A DNA stretch of 64,000 bases from Trichococcus pasteurii (GCF_900112935.1 NZ_FONM01000013.1:21042-85041); one strand, 5' to 3'. Numbered from the stretch's first letter, positions 17,207 through 27,243 are shown. The notes: a model not told the origin generated them from the sequence alone. Made by a program: numbers and translations.

Positions 17207-17268
17207 TGTTCAGTATTCTAAGCCTCCTCAACAGCCAACGTCCAGTTCTATAACCGGATTTTGGTACA

Positions 17269-17315
17269 ACAAAGAAGAGCCGCCTCAAAAATCGAGGTGG
17301 CTCTTCTTTGTTTTA
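17269..17315. terminator. Bidirectional terminator between HAD and fucO genes
   Basis: A stem of about 18 pairs (ACAAAGAAGAGCC... with ...GGCTCTTCTTTGT, one G-U) with a six-base loop is flanked by A-rich and T-rich sequence on the two sides, so it can serve both convergent genes. Confidence 0.85.
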
Positions 17316-17389
17316 AATAACCTTATTTTTGGACAAATTCGGATTATCTGCATTTTTTGGAAAAGTTGTTTTTTTAGCCCAGGTTTGGA

Positions 17390-18547
17390 TTATTGGAACA
17401 ATTTTTTGTACATCGCAATCGTTTCTTCCAATGTCGGAGTGAATGGGTTTCCTGGTGCGCAGGCATCGATCATGGCATTTTTGGACAGGTAGTCATAATC
17501 GAATTCCTCTTCCTTGATGCCCAGCTCATTCAATGATGTTGGAATACCGACAACTTTGGACAAACGTTTGATTTCTTCGACCGTGTAATCCGCGCAGGCT
17601 TGATCGGTTACGTCAGCTGTCACTGCCAAGCCTAAAGCTTTCGCTACTTTGCGGAAACGTTCAGGCGCAAATTTGGCATTTTCGGCTTCCACGATTGGCA
17701 ACAGCATTGCGCAGCAGACGCCGTGCGGCAAGTGGTAGACGGCACCCAATTGGTGAGCCATCGAATGCACGTAGCCTAGGCCGGCATTGTTGAAGGCCAT
17801 TCCGCCCAAGAAGATGGCGTTGACCATTTTGTCGCGCGCATCCAAGTCAGTTCCGTTTTCGACAGCTTTCGGCAAGTATTCGCGGATCAATTCGATCGCT
17901 CCGGCTGCCAATACTTCCGTCACAGCGTATGCGCCCGGTGTTACCATTGATTCGATCGCATGTGTCAAAGCATCCATCCCGGTCGCCGCAGTCAATGATT
18001 TCGGCATCGTCAGCATCAATTCAGGATCGTTCACGGAAATTTTCGCCAAGCTGTTTTTGTCGACCATAACCATCTTCACTTTGCGGTCTTCATCAGTGAT
18101 GACGTAGTTGATCGTGATTTCAGCGGATGTTCCGGCAGTCGTGTTGATCGCCACAACCGGCAAACCGGCTTTAGCGGATTTGTGCAAGCCTTCGTAATCC
18201 TGCGGTTTGCCGCCGTTCGTCAGGATGATGCTGATGGCGCTCGCTGCATCCTGCGGAGAGCCGCCGCCGAAGGAAATGATGAAGTCGCAGTTTTCTGCTT
18301 GTGCCATCGCCACGCCTTCGTTGACGTTTTTGCAAGTCGGGTTCGGATCGACATCCGCATAGATCACATAGTCGATAGCCGCATTGTCCAACTCTGCCAA
18401 AACAACGTCGATCATTTCGCTTTTGGCCAAAAAGTTATCTGTTACGAACAAAGCTTTCTTGTAGCCAAGTTCCTTCACATTGCTGCCCAATTCCTTGATG
18501 CAGCCTATTCCGATCAGGTTTATTGCCGGTACATAAAAAGTTGCCAT
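17390..18547 (-). CDS. fucO: Lactaldehyde reductase, iron-containing alcohol dehydrogenase
   Basis: The ATG at 18547 (AAGGGG ten bases upstream) gives 385 residues, MATFYVPAINLIGIG...; an upstream TTG would add two. The group III alcohol dehydrogenase motifs are clear: SFGGGSPQDAAS, TTAGTSAE, the metal-binding GMDALTHAIES and the His-rich GYVHSMAHQLGAVYHLPHG. Lying directly behind rhaD, it should reduce the L-lactaldehyde released by the aldolase to 1,2-propanediol. The assignment to fucO rests on operon context, since such enzymes are hard to tell apart by sequence alone. Confidence 0.88.
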   Translation of the reverse strand: MATFYVPAINLIGIGCIKELGSNVKELGYKKALFVTDNFLAKSEMIDVVLAELDNAAIDYVIYADVDPNPTCKNVNEGVAMAQAENCDFIISFGGGSPQDAASAISIILTNGGKPQDYEGLHKSAKAGLPVVAINTTAGTSAEITINYVITDEDRKVKMVMVDKNSLAKISVNDPELMLTMPKSLTAATGMDALTHAIESMVTPGAYAVTEVLAAGAIELIREYLPKAVENGTDLDARDKMVNAIFLGGMAFNNAGLGYVHSMAHQLGAVYHLPHGVCCAMLLPIVEAENAKFAPERFRKVAKALGLAVTADVTDQACADYTVEEIKRLSKVVGIPTSLNELGIKEEEFDYDYLSKNAMIDACAPGNPFTPTLEETIAMYKKLFQ

Positions 18548-18572
18548 TTTCAATTATCCCCTTTTGATATAA

Positions 18573-19391
18573 TTAGATGTTCAAGTAGCCCGCTCTTGGG
18601 GTTACAGAGAAACGTTTGCCAAGATTGCTCAGTTGTTCGTCAGTGATTTCCTGTCTGATGCCGCCTTGAGATTGCACTAGTGTGTAGACAGTCGCTGATT
18701 TTTCAGCCGTTTCGACCAAGCCGAAGCACTCTTCCAAATCTTTTCCGGCTGCGTACAAACCGTGGTGTGGCCATACGATCAGACGGTATTCCTTCATCTT
18801 CTCAGCAGTCGCTTCGCCGATTTCGTTCGTTCCAGGCATCAACCAAGGCAGGATGCCCACGCCTTCAGGGAACACGACCAATGACTCGGTACACATTTTC
18901 CAAAGGATGCGCGTGAAGCTTCTTTCATCCAACTCGCATGAGAAGGACATCGCCAACAGGTTGGTGGCGTGGCAGTGGTAAACGACACGGTTTTCAGGAT
19001 CGACCGACAAGCGCGAAATGTGCGACATCAAATGAGCAGGCAATTCGCTTGTAGGAGCCGCTCCATTTTCATAACCCCATAACAGGTCTACGCTGTTGCC
19101 TTCCGCAGTTACTTTCAGGATACCCAAGACATCAGCCGGATCATGGATGACGTTTTTGAAGAATTTCCCTGTTCCTGTGACCAGGAAATATTTCCCAGCC
19201 AATGCTTTGCCGTCGAAAGCGATCGGAATGTTGCGTTTCACTTCGTTCAGATTCAGATATTCCGTAATTTCCTCTTCTTTCAGCAAGTAGGACAAGTTAC
19301 CGCTGTTTCTTTCGTGCCAGCCGAATTTGTACATGACGTCCGTCAACAGCATGACTTCTTTGATGAATGGTGCTTCTAAAATGTTTTTCAT
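18573..19391 (-). CDS. rhaD: Rhamnulose-1-phosphate aldolase
   Basis: This class II aldolase of 272 residues cleaves L-rhamnulose 1-phosphate to DHAP and L-lactaldehyde. Visible family features are MYKFGWHERNSGNLSY, VTGTGKFFKN, PTSELPAHLMSH, the zinc ligands in VYHCHATNLLA, and the later His pair in IVWPHHGLYAAG. AAGGGGG precedes the start. It lies between rhaA and fucO in the operon. Confidence 0.95.
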   Translation of the reverse strand: MKNILEAPFIKEVMLLTDVMYKFGWHERNSGNLSYLLKEEEITEYLNLNEVKRNIPIAFDGKALAGKYFLVTGTGKFFKNVIHDPADVLGILKVTAEGNSVDLLWGYENGAAPTSELPAHLMSHISRLSVDPENRVVYHCHATNLLAMSFSCELDERSFTRILWKMCTESLVVFPEGVGILPWLMPGTNEIGEATAEKMKEYRLIVWPHHGLYAAGKDLEECFGLVETAEKSATVYTLVQSQGGIRQEITDEQLSNLGKRFSVTPRAGYLNI

Positions 19392-19407
19392 TTTTATGAT
19401 TTCCCCC

Positions 19408-20664
19408 TTATTTGCGTTCCGTAAGAATTTTTTGTTCGTAGTCTTTTACTTCAGTCAGCCATTCCGTACCAGCTGGTACATTTTGTTGTTGGCAATAGAA
19501 TTCCCAGACAGCGCCGAATGGATAAGATTTCATTTCTTCCGTAACAGCCAAACGGGTTGTGAAGTCGCCTGTGCTTTCGGCATCCTTCAATGTTTCGATT
19601 GGGCTCAACATACCCAACAACAAGGATTTCAACGTGCTGCGCGCGCCGATGACCATGGCTGCGACACGGTTGATTGTTGCATCGAAGAAGTCCATGCCGA
19701 TGAAAGTTTTGTCCAACAAGTCGTTGCGCACCAATGTTTCGCCGATGCGGGTAGTCGCTTCATCCAAGATGACCACGTGATCGGAATCCCAACGGATCGG
19801 ACGGCTCACGTGTAGCATCAAACCTTTACCGAACGGCAGGAAGGCCGTGAATTTATCGGATACATCCTCGGTTGGGTGGAAATGTCCCGCATCGATTGTC
19901 CACAGGATATCCCTTGTCAAAGCGTAGGACAGGTAGAAATCATTGGAACCGGTCGTGAAGCTTTCTGCACCGATGCCGAAGAGTTTGCCTTCGACTGCGT
20001 CCAGCATGTGCGCATCATCGAATTTTTCTTCCAAACATTGATCCAACGCATCGCGCAGGCGTACACGCGGCGACATTTTGTCGATTGGGTTGTCTTTGTA
20101 GCCATCCGGGATCCAGATGTTGTTCACGCAAGTTTGGTTCAGTTCTTCGCCGAAGTAAGCGGCCACTTTGCGGCTGCGTTTCACGTGTTCGATCCAGAAC
20201 GCTTGTGTTTCAGGGTCATTGCTGGACAACGTACCGTCTGTCGATTTCGGATGGGAGAAGCAAGTAGGATTGAAATCCAGTCCAAGACCTTTTTCTTTTG
20301 CCCATTGCACCCATTTTTCGTAGTGCTTCGGTTCGATCTGATCCAAGTCGATTTTTTCGTCCGTATCCACGTAGATGGCATGCAAATTCACTTTATGATT
20401 GCCAGGGATCAGGCTCAAGGCTTTATCCAAATCGGCACGCAGTTGCGCTGGTGTCGTAGCTTTGCCCGGGTAGTTACCACTGACGGAAATTCCGCCGGTC
20501 AAGGCTTGATCAGGGAACATGAATCCCAATACGTCGTCCCCTTGCCAGCATTGCAAGGAAACCTTGATTTGGCTTAATTTTTCAAGTACTGCATCCGTAT
20601 CCACACCGATGGCGGCGTATTTTTGTTTCGCTAAAGTGTATGCTTCTTCAATAGGTTTAGTCAT
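19408..20664 (-). CDS. rhaA: L-rhamnose isomerase
   Basis: Start 20664 is chosen (TTGGAG upstream), giving 418 residues beginning MTKPIEEAYTLAKQKYAAIG; a longer frame to 20679 would overlap rhaB. The sequence has the RhaA hallmarks SLQCWQGDDV, HAIYVDTDE, GLDFNPTCFSHPKS and WTIDAGHFHPTEDVSDK, which hold metal and substrate ligands. It converts L-rhamnose to L-rhamnulose. The start is four bases after the rhaB stop. Confidence 0.96.
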   Translation of the reverse strand: MTKPIEEAYTLAKQKYAAIGVDTDAVLEKLSQIKVSLQCWQGDDVLGFMFPDQALTGGISVSGNYPGKATTPAQLRADLDKALSLIPGNHKVNLHAIYVDTDEKIDLDQIEPKHYEKWVQWAKEKGLGLDFNPTCFSHPKSTDGTLSSNDPETQAFWIEHVKRSRKVAAYFGEELNQTCVNNIWIPDGYKDNPIDKMSPRVRLRDALDQCLEEKFDDAHMLDAVEGKLFGIGAESFTTGSNDFYLSYALTRDILWTIDAGHFHPTEDVSDKFTAFLPFGKGLMLHVSRPIRWDSDHVVILDEATTRIGETLVRNDLLDKTFIGMDFFDATINRVAAMVIGARSTLKSLLLGMLSPIETLKDAESTGDFTTRLAVTEEMKSYPFGAVWEFYCQQQNVPAGTEWLTEVKDYEQKILTERK

Positions 20665-20668
20665 TTGT

Positions 20669-22117
20669 CTATACTCCAATCTTTTCTTCGTATTTTTTTA
20701 GGTGCTCCCGGTCTGCGATCGGGTTTGGTGGGTATTCTTCTACATGGATCTGACTTCTCAGCCATTTTCTGGCTTCCGCCAGGTCAGCAAATTCTCCAGC
20801 CGCAATCATCTGCACAAGCAAGTTTCCAATTGCAGTGCCTTCGGTAGGTCCGGCAACGACCAGCTTACCGGTGACATCGGCAGTCAACTGATTCAGCAAT
20901 TTAACATTCGCTCCGCCGCCGACGATGTGCAGCACGTCAATCGTTTCCTGCGTTAGTGCTTCGACTTTCTTCAGTTCATGCGCATAGGCCAAAGCCAGAT
21001 TGCTGTACACGCACATCACCAATTCGCCCGTCGTTTCCGGAACGATTTCGCCCCGTTCGCGGCAATAAGCTTGGATTTCAGCGATCATGTTTGCTGGATT
21101 GAGGAAGCGCGGATCGTTCAGATCGACATACTGCAGGAATGGTTCGACTGCATAGGCCATCTGCGCCATTTCGCCGTATGAGTGTCGGTAATCCAGGTTG
21201 CGCGCGATTTCCTGCACGAACCACATGCCGGTGATGTTCTTCAGGAAACGATAGGTGCCGTAAGCGCCCCACTCATTCGTGAAGTTCGCTTCGTAGGCGG
21301 GACAGTCATTGATCGGTGCGTCGTTTTCGACACCGATCAATGACCAGGTTCCGCTGCTGAGGTAGGCCCATTTCCCGCCCACTGCCGGCACACCCACGAT
21401 GGCGGATGCCGTATCGTGCGTCGCCGCAGCAATCACTTCGATTTTGGGCAGGTCATAAGTTTCCGTCAGATCAGCCTTCACATCGCCGATTTTCGTTCCT
21501 GGCACAACCAGTTCCGGGAACTTCTCTCTCGGGATGCCGACAAGTTCAAGCAATTCCTTGTCGAACTCGCCGGTTTCGAGATTCAACATCTGCGAAGAGG
21601 ACACATTCGTCACTTCGCCGACCATTTCCCCGGTGAGCCGATAAGCCAGATAATCCGGTATCATCAAAATTTTGTCCGTCCTGGCCAACAAGTCCTTGTC
21701 CTCTTCATACAGTTGGTACAAAGTATTGAAGTTCAGGAATTGGATGCCCGTTTTGGCGTAGATCGTCTCTTTGTCGATCGCTTGCGCCACTTTTTCCATC
21801 GTATCTTTCGTGCGTTCATCCCGGTAACTGATCGGGAGCTGCAGCAGCTGGCCATCCATTCCGATCAGGCAGTAGTCCACCGCCCATGTATCGATCCCTA
21901 GATGGCATTCGGTCACGCCGAGTGCCTTCAGTTTCGATAGCCCCGTCAGGATTTCCTGGAAAATGGTTTCGATATCCCATCTGTCGGACCCGTCGATGCG
22001 GCTGAAGTCATTTTTGAAACGGTGCACTTCCTGCAACGCCAATTGTTTATTATCTATTTCCGCCAGCATGATCCGACCGCTGGAGGCTCCGATATCTATC
22101 ATCGTATAGTACTTCAT
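20669..22117 (-). CDS. rhaB: Rhamnulokinase
   Basis: The 482-residue FGGY-family kinase starts MKYYTMIDIGASSGRIMLAE (phosphate 1 motif). It has HLGIDTWAVDYCLI, the substrate-loop region PISYRDERT, ATHDTASAIVGVP, YLSSGTWSLIGVE and a C-terminal LHIVGGGANVKLLNQLTADVTG adenosine motif. It phosphorylates L-rhamnulose. First gene of the operon, it is divergent from the AraC regulator. No rhamnose transporter or mutarotase is present in the window. Confidence 0.96.
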   Translation of the reverse strand: MKYYTMIDIGASSGRIMLAEIDNKQLALQEVHRFKNDFSRIDGSDRWDIETIFQEILTGLSKLKALGVTECHLGIDTWAVDYCLIGMDGQLLQLPISYRDERTKDTMEKVAQAIDKETIYAKTGIQFLNFNTLYQLYEEDKDLLARTDKILMIPDYLAYRLTGEMVGEVTNVSSSQMLNLETGEFDKELLELVGIPREKFPELVVPGTKIGDVKADLTETYDLPKIEVIAAATHDTASAIVGVPAVGGKWAYLSSGTWSLIGVENDAPINDCPAYEANFTNEWGAYGTYRFLKNITGMWFVQEIARNLDYRHSYGEMAQMAYAVEPFLQYVDLNDPRFLNPANMIAEIQAYCRERGEIVPETTGELVMCVYSNLALAYAHELKKVEALTQETIDVLHIVGGGANVKLLNQLTADVTGKLVVAGPTEGTAIGNLLVQMIAAGEFADLAEARKWLRSQIHVEEYPPNPIADREHLKKYEEKIGV

Positions 22118-22140
22118 TTACTTATTTCACACCTCCGTCT

Positions 22141-22189
22141 TGTAATTGTTTACATTACTATTAAACAACTTCTGGATTTATGCTACAAT
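22141..22189. promoter_or_regulatory. Divergent rhaB/regulator promoters with cre-like site
   Basis: Leftward: TTGTAG (22183-22188), 17 bases, TTTAAT (22160-22165) for rhaB. Rightward: the extended -10 TGCTACAAT (22181-22189) for the AraC gene. TGTAATTGTTTACA at 22141-22154 matches the cre consensus except at the central C and covers the predicted rhaB start, suggesting catabolite repression by roadblock. Confidence 0.5.
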
Positions 22190-22234
22190 GTCACTGAATG
22201 AGTTGTGAGTACCAAATATACAGGAGGTGTTGGG

Positions 22235-23191
22235 ATGGATTTGATTGCGCTGCTATCGCAGGAATCTGTCATCGAAAAGGAACAAAAAAAGCGGCATAAA
22301 TTTGTGCCCGATCTGCCGGAACTGGAAGGGGAGGCGACTCGGGCGCCAAAGATCAAGGAGCATCTGTTTTTCGAAAACAAGGATATCTATATCAGCAAAC
22401 ACAACCGCTACGCCGCCTACCCGGAGCACTCGCACCAATTCCTCGAGCTCAACTACATCGTGAAGGGCGAATGCCGCCAGATTATCAACGGCGTCCCTTA
22501 CCTGTTGAAGGAAGGCGATATTTTGTTGATGGACACCGGCAGCGAGCATTCCATCGAGGCGCTCGGCAAGGACGATCTGCTTTTGAACATCCTTTTCAAC
22601 AACAAGAGCATCTCGATCAACTGGCTGATGAACATGAACCACAACGACAGCATCCTCTACAAAATTTTGCTGACTAACAACCCGCTTGACACGAACGCCG
22701 CGAACTTCATCCTGTTCCGCAACGAGCAGAACGAACACATCAAGCAGATCATCAACAACATGGCCGATGAATATTTCTTCCCGAAAGTCTTTTCCGGAAA
22801 GATCATCAGCAGTTATTTGCCGATCCTGATTTATGAGTTGGCGCGCTCCCTGCCGCACGAGTACAGCGAAACGTTCAGCAAAAAGGACCCCTTTTACGAG
22901 GTCCTCCAACTGATTGATGCCGAGTTCACGACGCTGACCTTGGACGCGGCATCCAAACGACTGAACTTCAATAAAAACTACTTGAGCAACATGATCAAAA
23001 AGCGCAGCGGCCAGACGTTCACAGAACTGCTGAACGAAAAGCGGCTGCTGAAGGCCAACCTGCTGATCGAATCCACCGAAATCCCGATCCAGACGATCCT
23101 GACCGAAGTCGGCTTCTCGAACAAGACCTATTTCTATACGTGCTATAAAAACAGATTCCACTGTCTGCCATCGGAAGTACGAAAAAAATAA
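22235..23191 (+). CDS. AraC family regulator, probable rhamnose operon activator
   Basis: The ATG at 22235 follows AGGAGGTG and gives 318 residues. An N-terminal cupin-like sensor has HNRYAAYPEHSHQFLELNYIVKGECRQ and LKEGDILLMDTGSEH. The C-terminal double HTH has LTLDAASKRLNFNKNYLSNMIKKRSGQTF and ILTEVGFSNKTYFYTCYKNRFHCLPSEVR. Divergence from rhaB makes a rhamnose-responsive activator likely; the gene is not close enough to Escherichia RhaR or RhaS to use those names. Confidence 0.85.
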   Translation: MDLIALLSQESVIEKEQKKRHKFVPDLPELEGEATRAPKIKEHLFFENKDIYISKHNRYAAYPEHSHQFLELNYIVKGECRQIINGVPYLLKEGDILLMDTGSEHSIEALGKDDLLLNILFNNKSISINWLMNMNHNDSILYKILLTNNPLDTNAANFILFRNEQNEHIKQIINNMADEYFFPKVFSGKIISSYLPILIYELARSLPHEYSETFSKKDPFYEVLQLIDAEFTTLTLDAASKRLNFNKNYLSNMIKKRSGQTFTELLNEKRLLKANLLIESTEIPIQTILTEVGFSNKTYFYTCYKNRFHCLPSEVRKK

Positions 23192-23204
23192 TCTAAGATT
23201 GCTG

Positions 23205-23286
23205 GTTGTCCGATTCTTCCCGATTATCGGACAACGCCAAGTGCTAATGCTGCCTGCTTGTCCGATTCTTCGCACTTATCGGACAA
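23205..23286. repeat. Two 52-bp-spaced TTGTCCGAT hairpins
   Basis: TTGTCCGAT...ATCGGACAA hairpins begin at 23206 and 23258, each with TTC near the loop start and TTATC or ATTATC before the second arm. The same hairpin with the same spacing occurs at 35.3 kb (inverted) and 43.4 kb. It lies at the 3' end of the AraC gene. Confidence 0.85.
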
Positions 23287-23323
23287 CCGCCAGACGCTCA
23301 CACCCTCTATTACCGAACTAATT

Positions 23324-23374
23324 GAAAAAGTGAAGGACAGCCCCTAAAAAAATGGGGCTGTCCTTCACTTTTTC
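23324..23374. terminator. Bidirectional terminator between AraC gene and galE
   Basis: A 21-base arm (GAAAAAGTGAAGG... to GCCCC) pairs perfectly with its complement across nine bases. A-rich and T-rich arms let it work for both convergent units. Confidence 0.88.
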
Positions 23375-24383
23375 ATTCATATCCGTTTGGATTGTTCTTT
23401 TGCCAATTCCAGGAATCGCGGCACATGTCCGCCAATGTCTTCTGGGCGGTCCAACCCAGTTCTTCTTTTGCTTTCGTCGCATCCGCATAGCAAGTCGCAA
23501 CATCTCCGGGACGTCTGTCGACGATTACGTAAGGGATCTCGACGCCATTGGCCTCTTCAAAGTTGTGCACCAAGTCCAGCACGCTGTAGCCGATGCCGGT
23601 ACCGAGGTTGTAGATGCCGACGCCATTCGACTCCTTGATCTTGTCCAAAGCTTTGATGTGGCCCAGCGCCAAATCGACGACGTGGATGTAGTCGCGCACG
23701 CCTGTGCCATCCGGTGTGTCGTAGTCGTCCCCGAAAACGCTCAAGCGCGGCAATTTCCCGACCGCCACTTGCGTGATGTACGGCATCAGGTTGTTCGGGA
23801 TGCCGGTCGGATCTTCGCCGATCAAACCGGATTCGTGGGCACCGATCGGGTTGAAGTAGCGCAACAAAGCGATACTCCACTCGGAATCGGCGAACGCCAC
23901 ATCCTGAAGGATCTGTTCAATCATGACTTTCGTGTAGCCGTAAGGGTTCGTTGCGCTCGTCGGCAAGTCCTCCGTCAGCGGTGACACGTTGTTCATGCCG
24001 TAGACCGTCGCCGAGGAGCTGAAGACGATCTTCTTCACGCCGTGGCTGCGCATCACATCGCACAAAACCAAAGAACTCGTGATGTTGTTGTGGTAATATT
24101 CGATCGGTTTCGCCACGGATTCGCCCACCGCTTTGTAGCCCGCGAAATGGATGACGGAGTCGATATCCTCTTTTGAAAAGACTGCGTCCAAGGCTTCGCG
24201 GTCCAGAACGTCCACTTCATAGAAAGTCGGTGCTTTGCCGGTGATCGTTTTGATCCGGTTCAACACTTCCGGTTTGCTGTTGGAGTAATTGTCGACGATG
24301 ACCACTTCCTGGCCGGCTTTCAATAATTCCACTACGGTATGGCTGCCGATGTAGCCGGCTCCGCCTGTTACTAATACTGACAT
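23373..24383 (-). CDS. galE: UDP-glucose 4-epimerase
   Basis: The 336-residue extended SDR has the NAD motif [12 protein letters not shown], the region [13 protein letters not shown], the catalytic SSSATVYG and the YGYTK (Tyr-x-x-x-Lys) pair. [13 protein letters not shown] and [15 protein letters not shown] are typical of GalE. It interconverts UDP-galactose and UDP-glucose, completing the Leloir pathway. It is last in galK-galT-galE, and its stop overlaps the terminator. Confidence 0.95.
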   Translation of the reverse strand: MSVLVTGGAGYIGSHTVVELLKAGQEVVIVDNYSNSKPEVLNRIKTITGKAPTFYEVDVLDREALDAVFSKEDIDSVIHFAGYKAVGESVAKPIEYYHNNITSSLVLCDVMRSHGVKKIVFSSSATVYGMNNVSPLTEDLPTSATNPYGYTKVMIEQILQDVAFADSEWSIALLRYFNPIGAHESGLIGEDPTGIPNNLMPYITQVAVGKLPRLSVFGDDYDTPDGTGVRDYIHVVDLALGHIKALDKIKESNGVGIYNLGTGIGYSVLDLVHNFEEANGVEIPYVIVDRRPGDVATCYADATKAKEELGWTAQKTLADMCRDSWNWQKNNPNGYE

Positions 24384-24410
24384 ATGATCCCTCCACTTTC
24401 ATTCAAAAGT

Positions 24411-25916
24411 TCAACGCAACTGTCCGACGAAACGAAGGAACGCTTGCTGGCCTTCAGGGGTGCGTTTGAACACACCAGCATCCTCCAGCACCCGCAAAAA
24501 GGCTTCGCTTACAGCTTCCTGCACCACTTCCGCCGCATCAGCGCCAGTCCGGTCCTTTTTGTCCACCAAGCCTGCCACCCACTCCTGATGGTAAGGAGCA
24601 ATCTCAGCTGTTTCTCCGTTAAGATAATTTTCGATTTCAATCAACTCATCCTTCAAACGCGGAGGCAAAATGGCTAGCCCCATCACTTCGATCAAGCCAA
24701 TGTTCTCTTTTTTGATGTTCTGCACGTCCGGATGTGGATGGAAAATGCCGTCCGGGAACTCCGGCGAAGTCCGGTTGTTCCGCAGAACCAGATCCAGTTC
24801 GAATAATCCGTCCTTCATGCGTGCGATTGGCGTGATCGTATTATGCGGAATGCCCTCCGTGACATGCAGGATTTCGGCCGCTTCATCCGAATAGCCTCGC
24901 CATGCATCCAGGATAAAGGTCGCCGCCTCCGCCAATTCATGGGCATCCTTACCGGCAAGCCGGATGACGGACATCGGCCACTTGACGATGCCTGCCTGAA
25001 TCGAAGCGAATCGGTTCATTTCAAATGGCCGTTCGACCGGTGCTTCTGCCATCGCGAAGGTATGCCGGCCGCCTTGATAATGGTCATGCGACAAGATCGA
25101 GCCACCGACAATCGGCAGGTCCGCATTCGATCCGACGAAATAGTGCGGGAATTGCGTGATGATCCCAAGCAGCTTCTCGAAAGTATGCTTGTCCAATTTC
25201 ATCGGCTTGTGCTCCTCGGCCAAAAAGATGCAGTGTTCCTCATAGTAAGCATAAGGCGAATATTGCAGACCCCACTTTTCGCCGTTTAATGGCATCCTGA
25301 CGATGCGGTGGTTGGCACGGGCCGGATGGTCGATGCGCCCGGCGTAGCCTTCATTTTCCATGCAGAGTTGGCAAGCTGGATAAGCGGAAGCAGGCACGTT
25401 TTTCGCCAATGCGATCTGCTTCGGATCCTTCTCCGGTTTGGATAGGTTGATCGTGATCTCCAGCTCACCGTAATCGGTCCGGTGCTGAAACGCGATGTTT
25501 TTGGCGATGCTGCGGGTTTTGATGTAATCATTGTTCTGGCTGAGCTCGTAGAAATAGTCAGTTGCGGTTTCCGGATTTTCTGCATAGACTTCCCAGAAAT
25601 GCTTGTTGATGACGGAAGGCATCGGCGTGATCAAAGACATGATCTGCGCCTCCAGCGTCTCCCTCGTGTATTGGTAGTCCTCGATTTTTCCGTTTGCGAC
25701 CGCCCAATCCACCAAGCGATCCAGCAGATCCAAACGATCCGGCAAACTTTGCGACGGCACAAGTTGCGTATCCAAGTCTTCCTTTCCGATCATGGCCAAC
25801 AGCAGATTCCGCAGCGCAATCCTGTCCATCGCATCCGTTTCGCCGTTTACGATGCCCGTTTCCACGAAATCGACAACAGCTTGGTCGATCGCATACTCTG
25901 TCTCATTTATCGTCAT
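24411..25916 (-). CDS. galT: UDP-glucose--hexose-1-phosphate uridylyltransferase, class II
   Basis: At 501 residues this is the long Firmicutes-type GalT (class II), unlike the roughly 350-residue Escherichia enzyme. Characteristic stretches are ITPMPSVINKHFWEVY, CQLCMENEGYAGRIDHPARANHRI, WGLQYSPYAYYEEHCI and GGSILSHDHYQGGRH, which carries the catalytic His region. AAGGAG precedes the ATG. It starts 12 bases after the galK stop. Confidence 0.95.
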   Translation of the reverse strand: MTINETEYAIDQAVVDFVETGIVNGETDAMDRIALRNLLLAMIGKEDLDTQLVPSQSLPDRLDLLDRLVDWAVANGKIEDYQYTRETLEAQIMSLITPMPSVINKHFWEVYAENPETATDYFYELSQNNDYIKTRSIAKNIAFQHRTDYGELEITINLSKPEKDPKQIALAKNVPASAYPACQLCMENEGYAGRIDHPARANHRIVRMPLNGEKWGLQYSPYAYYEEHCIFLAEEHKPMKLDKHTFEKLLGIITQFPHYFVGSNADLPIVGGSILSHDHYQGGRHTFAMAEAPVERPFEMNRFASIQAGIVKWPMSVIRLAGKDAHELAEAATFILDAWRGYSDEAAEILHVTEGIPHNTITPIARMKDGLFELDLVLRNNRTSPEFPDGIFHPHPDVQNIKKENIGLIEVMGLAILPPRLKDELIEIENYLNGETAEIAPYHQEWVAGLVDKKDRTGADAAEVVQEAVSEAFLRVLEDAGVFKRTPEGQQAFLRFVGQLR

Positions 25917-25928
25917 GCCAACCGCTCC

Positions 25929-27092
25929 TTATAACCGTTTTGCGCCATCGCTGATTTCGGCGATGTAGAATTCTGCCGGATAACCGATCGCTGCTTCATA
26001 GGTTTTACCGACATTTTCGATGAAAGCCGGGATTGCTTCTTTTTGGACAATGGCGATTGCACAGCCGCCAAATCCTGCTCCGGTCATGCGCGCTCCCAAT
26101 ACACCAGGTTGATCCCATGCGGCTTGAACCAATGTGTCCAATTCGATGCCGGTCACTTCGTAGTCGTCCCGCAAAGAAATATGCGATTGGTTCATCAACT
26201 GGCCGAATGCTTCTAATTCGCCTGCCTGCAAGGCTGCTTTGGCTTTCAAGGTGCGTTGGTTTTCTGTAACGGCATGACGCGCGCGGCGGTACAGGACGTC
26301 ACTCTCCAGAACCTCTTTTGATTTTTCGAACGTTTCTTCATCGAGTTCGCCCAGGCTGCCGACCGAGACGACCGTCTGCAGCTTCGCCAACGCTTCTTCG
26401 CATTCGCTGCGGCGTTCGTTGTACTTGGAGTCGACCAATTCGCGGCGTTTTTTCGTATTCATAATGACGATAGCATGATTGCCCAATTCCACGGGAACCA
26501 TTTCATATTCAAGTGTGTTGCAGTCCAGCAAAATCGCTTTGTTCTCCTCGCCCATCCCTACAGCGAACTGATCCATGATGCCGCTGTTGACGCCGATGAA
26601 CTCGTTCTCCACGCGCTTGCCGGTTTTGATGAGCTCCAACCGATCCGCATTCAGGTCGAACAGGTTATCCAGAACAACGCCCATCAACAGCTCGAGGGAT
26701 GCGGATGAGGACAGACCCGAGCCATTCGGGATATTTCCGAAGATGACCATATCCATGCCTTCCGGGATGGCGTGACCGGCTTCCTTCAGATAACGCAGCA
26801 TGCCTTTCGGGTAGTTCGCCCAGCTGTCGGCTTTTTTGTGATCAAGATCGGCCAGGTCGAAGCTGATGACGCCGGCTTCCGGGAAGTTTTCCGAGTAGAG
26901 GCGGACTTGCTTGAGATCATTTTTTGCCGCAATAGCGAAAGTTCCCAATGTAATGGCGCAAGGAAAAACATTTCCGCCGTTGTAATCCGTGTGCTCGCCG
27001 ATCAGATTGATCCGTCCCGGTGCGAAAAATGCTGTGTAATCCCCTTTGCCGAATAATTCCTCAAATTTTTGCTTCAATCCTGTCAATTCCAT
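25929..27092 (-). CDS. galK: Galactokinase
   Basis: The ATG at 27092 lies nine bases after AAGGAG; the one at 27098 is only three bases away, so the shorter form (387 residues, MELTGLKQKFEEL) is preferred. GHMP-kinase motifs: FFAPGRINLIGEHTDYNGG, PNGSGLSSSASLELL, the catalytic region GVNSGIMDQFAVGMG, and RMTGAGFGGCAIAIV. It phosphorylates galactose at C1. It is first in the operon behind a consensus promoter. Confidence 0.95.
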   Translation of the reverse strand: MELTGLKQKFEELFGKGDYTAFFAPGRINLIGEHTDYNGGNVFPCAITLGTFAIAAKNDLKQVRLYSENFPEAGVISFDLADLDHKKADSWANYPKGMLRYLKEAGHAIPEGMDMVIFGNIPNGSGLSSSASLELLMGVVLDNLFDLNADRLELIKTGKRVENEFIGVNSGIMDQFAVGMGEENKAILLDCNTLEYEMVPVELGNHAIVIMNTKKRRELVDSKYNERRSECEEALAKLQTVVSVGSLGELDEETFEKSKEVLESDVLYRRARHAVTENQRTLKAKAALQAGELEAFGQLMNQSHISLRDDYEVTGIELDTLVQAAWDQPGVLGARMTGAGFGGCAIAIVQKEAIPAFIENVGKTYEAAIGYPAEFYIAEISDGAKRL

Positions 27093-27137
27093 CTTCATCC
27101 GCTCCTTTTTGTTTTTGATAAATGTTTACTTGTTATT

Positions 27138-27209
27138 TTTACTAAATATTAACTAAATGAATTATAACCCCACAACAAAGAAGTGTCAAGCGAATTTATA
27201 ACGCTTTCA
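27138..27209 (-). promoter_or_regulatory. gal operon promoter with operator-like and cre-like sites
   Basis: Reading leftward, TTGACA (27184-27189) and TATAAT (27161-27166) are both consensus and 17 bases apart. Just downstream, TTTACTAAATATTAACTAAA (27138-27157) is an imperfect palindrome at the expected position for a GalR-type operator. Upstream of the -35, TGAAAGCGTTATAA (27196-27209, reverse strand) matches the cre consensus with one mismatch. Confidence 0.75.
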
Positions 27210-27243
27210 TTCCAGGTGATCAGCCCGATGTGAGAGTGTGACA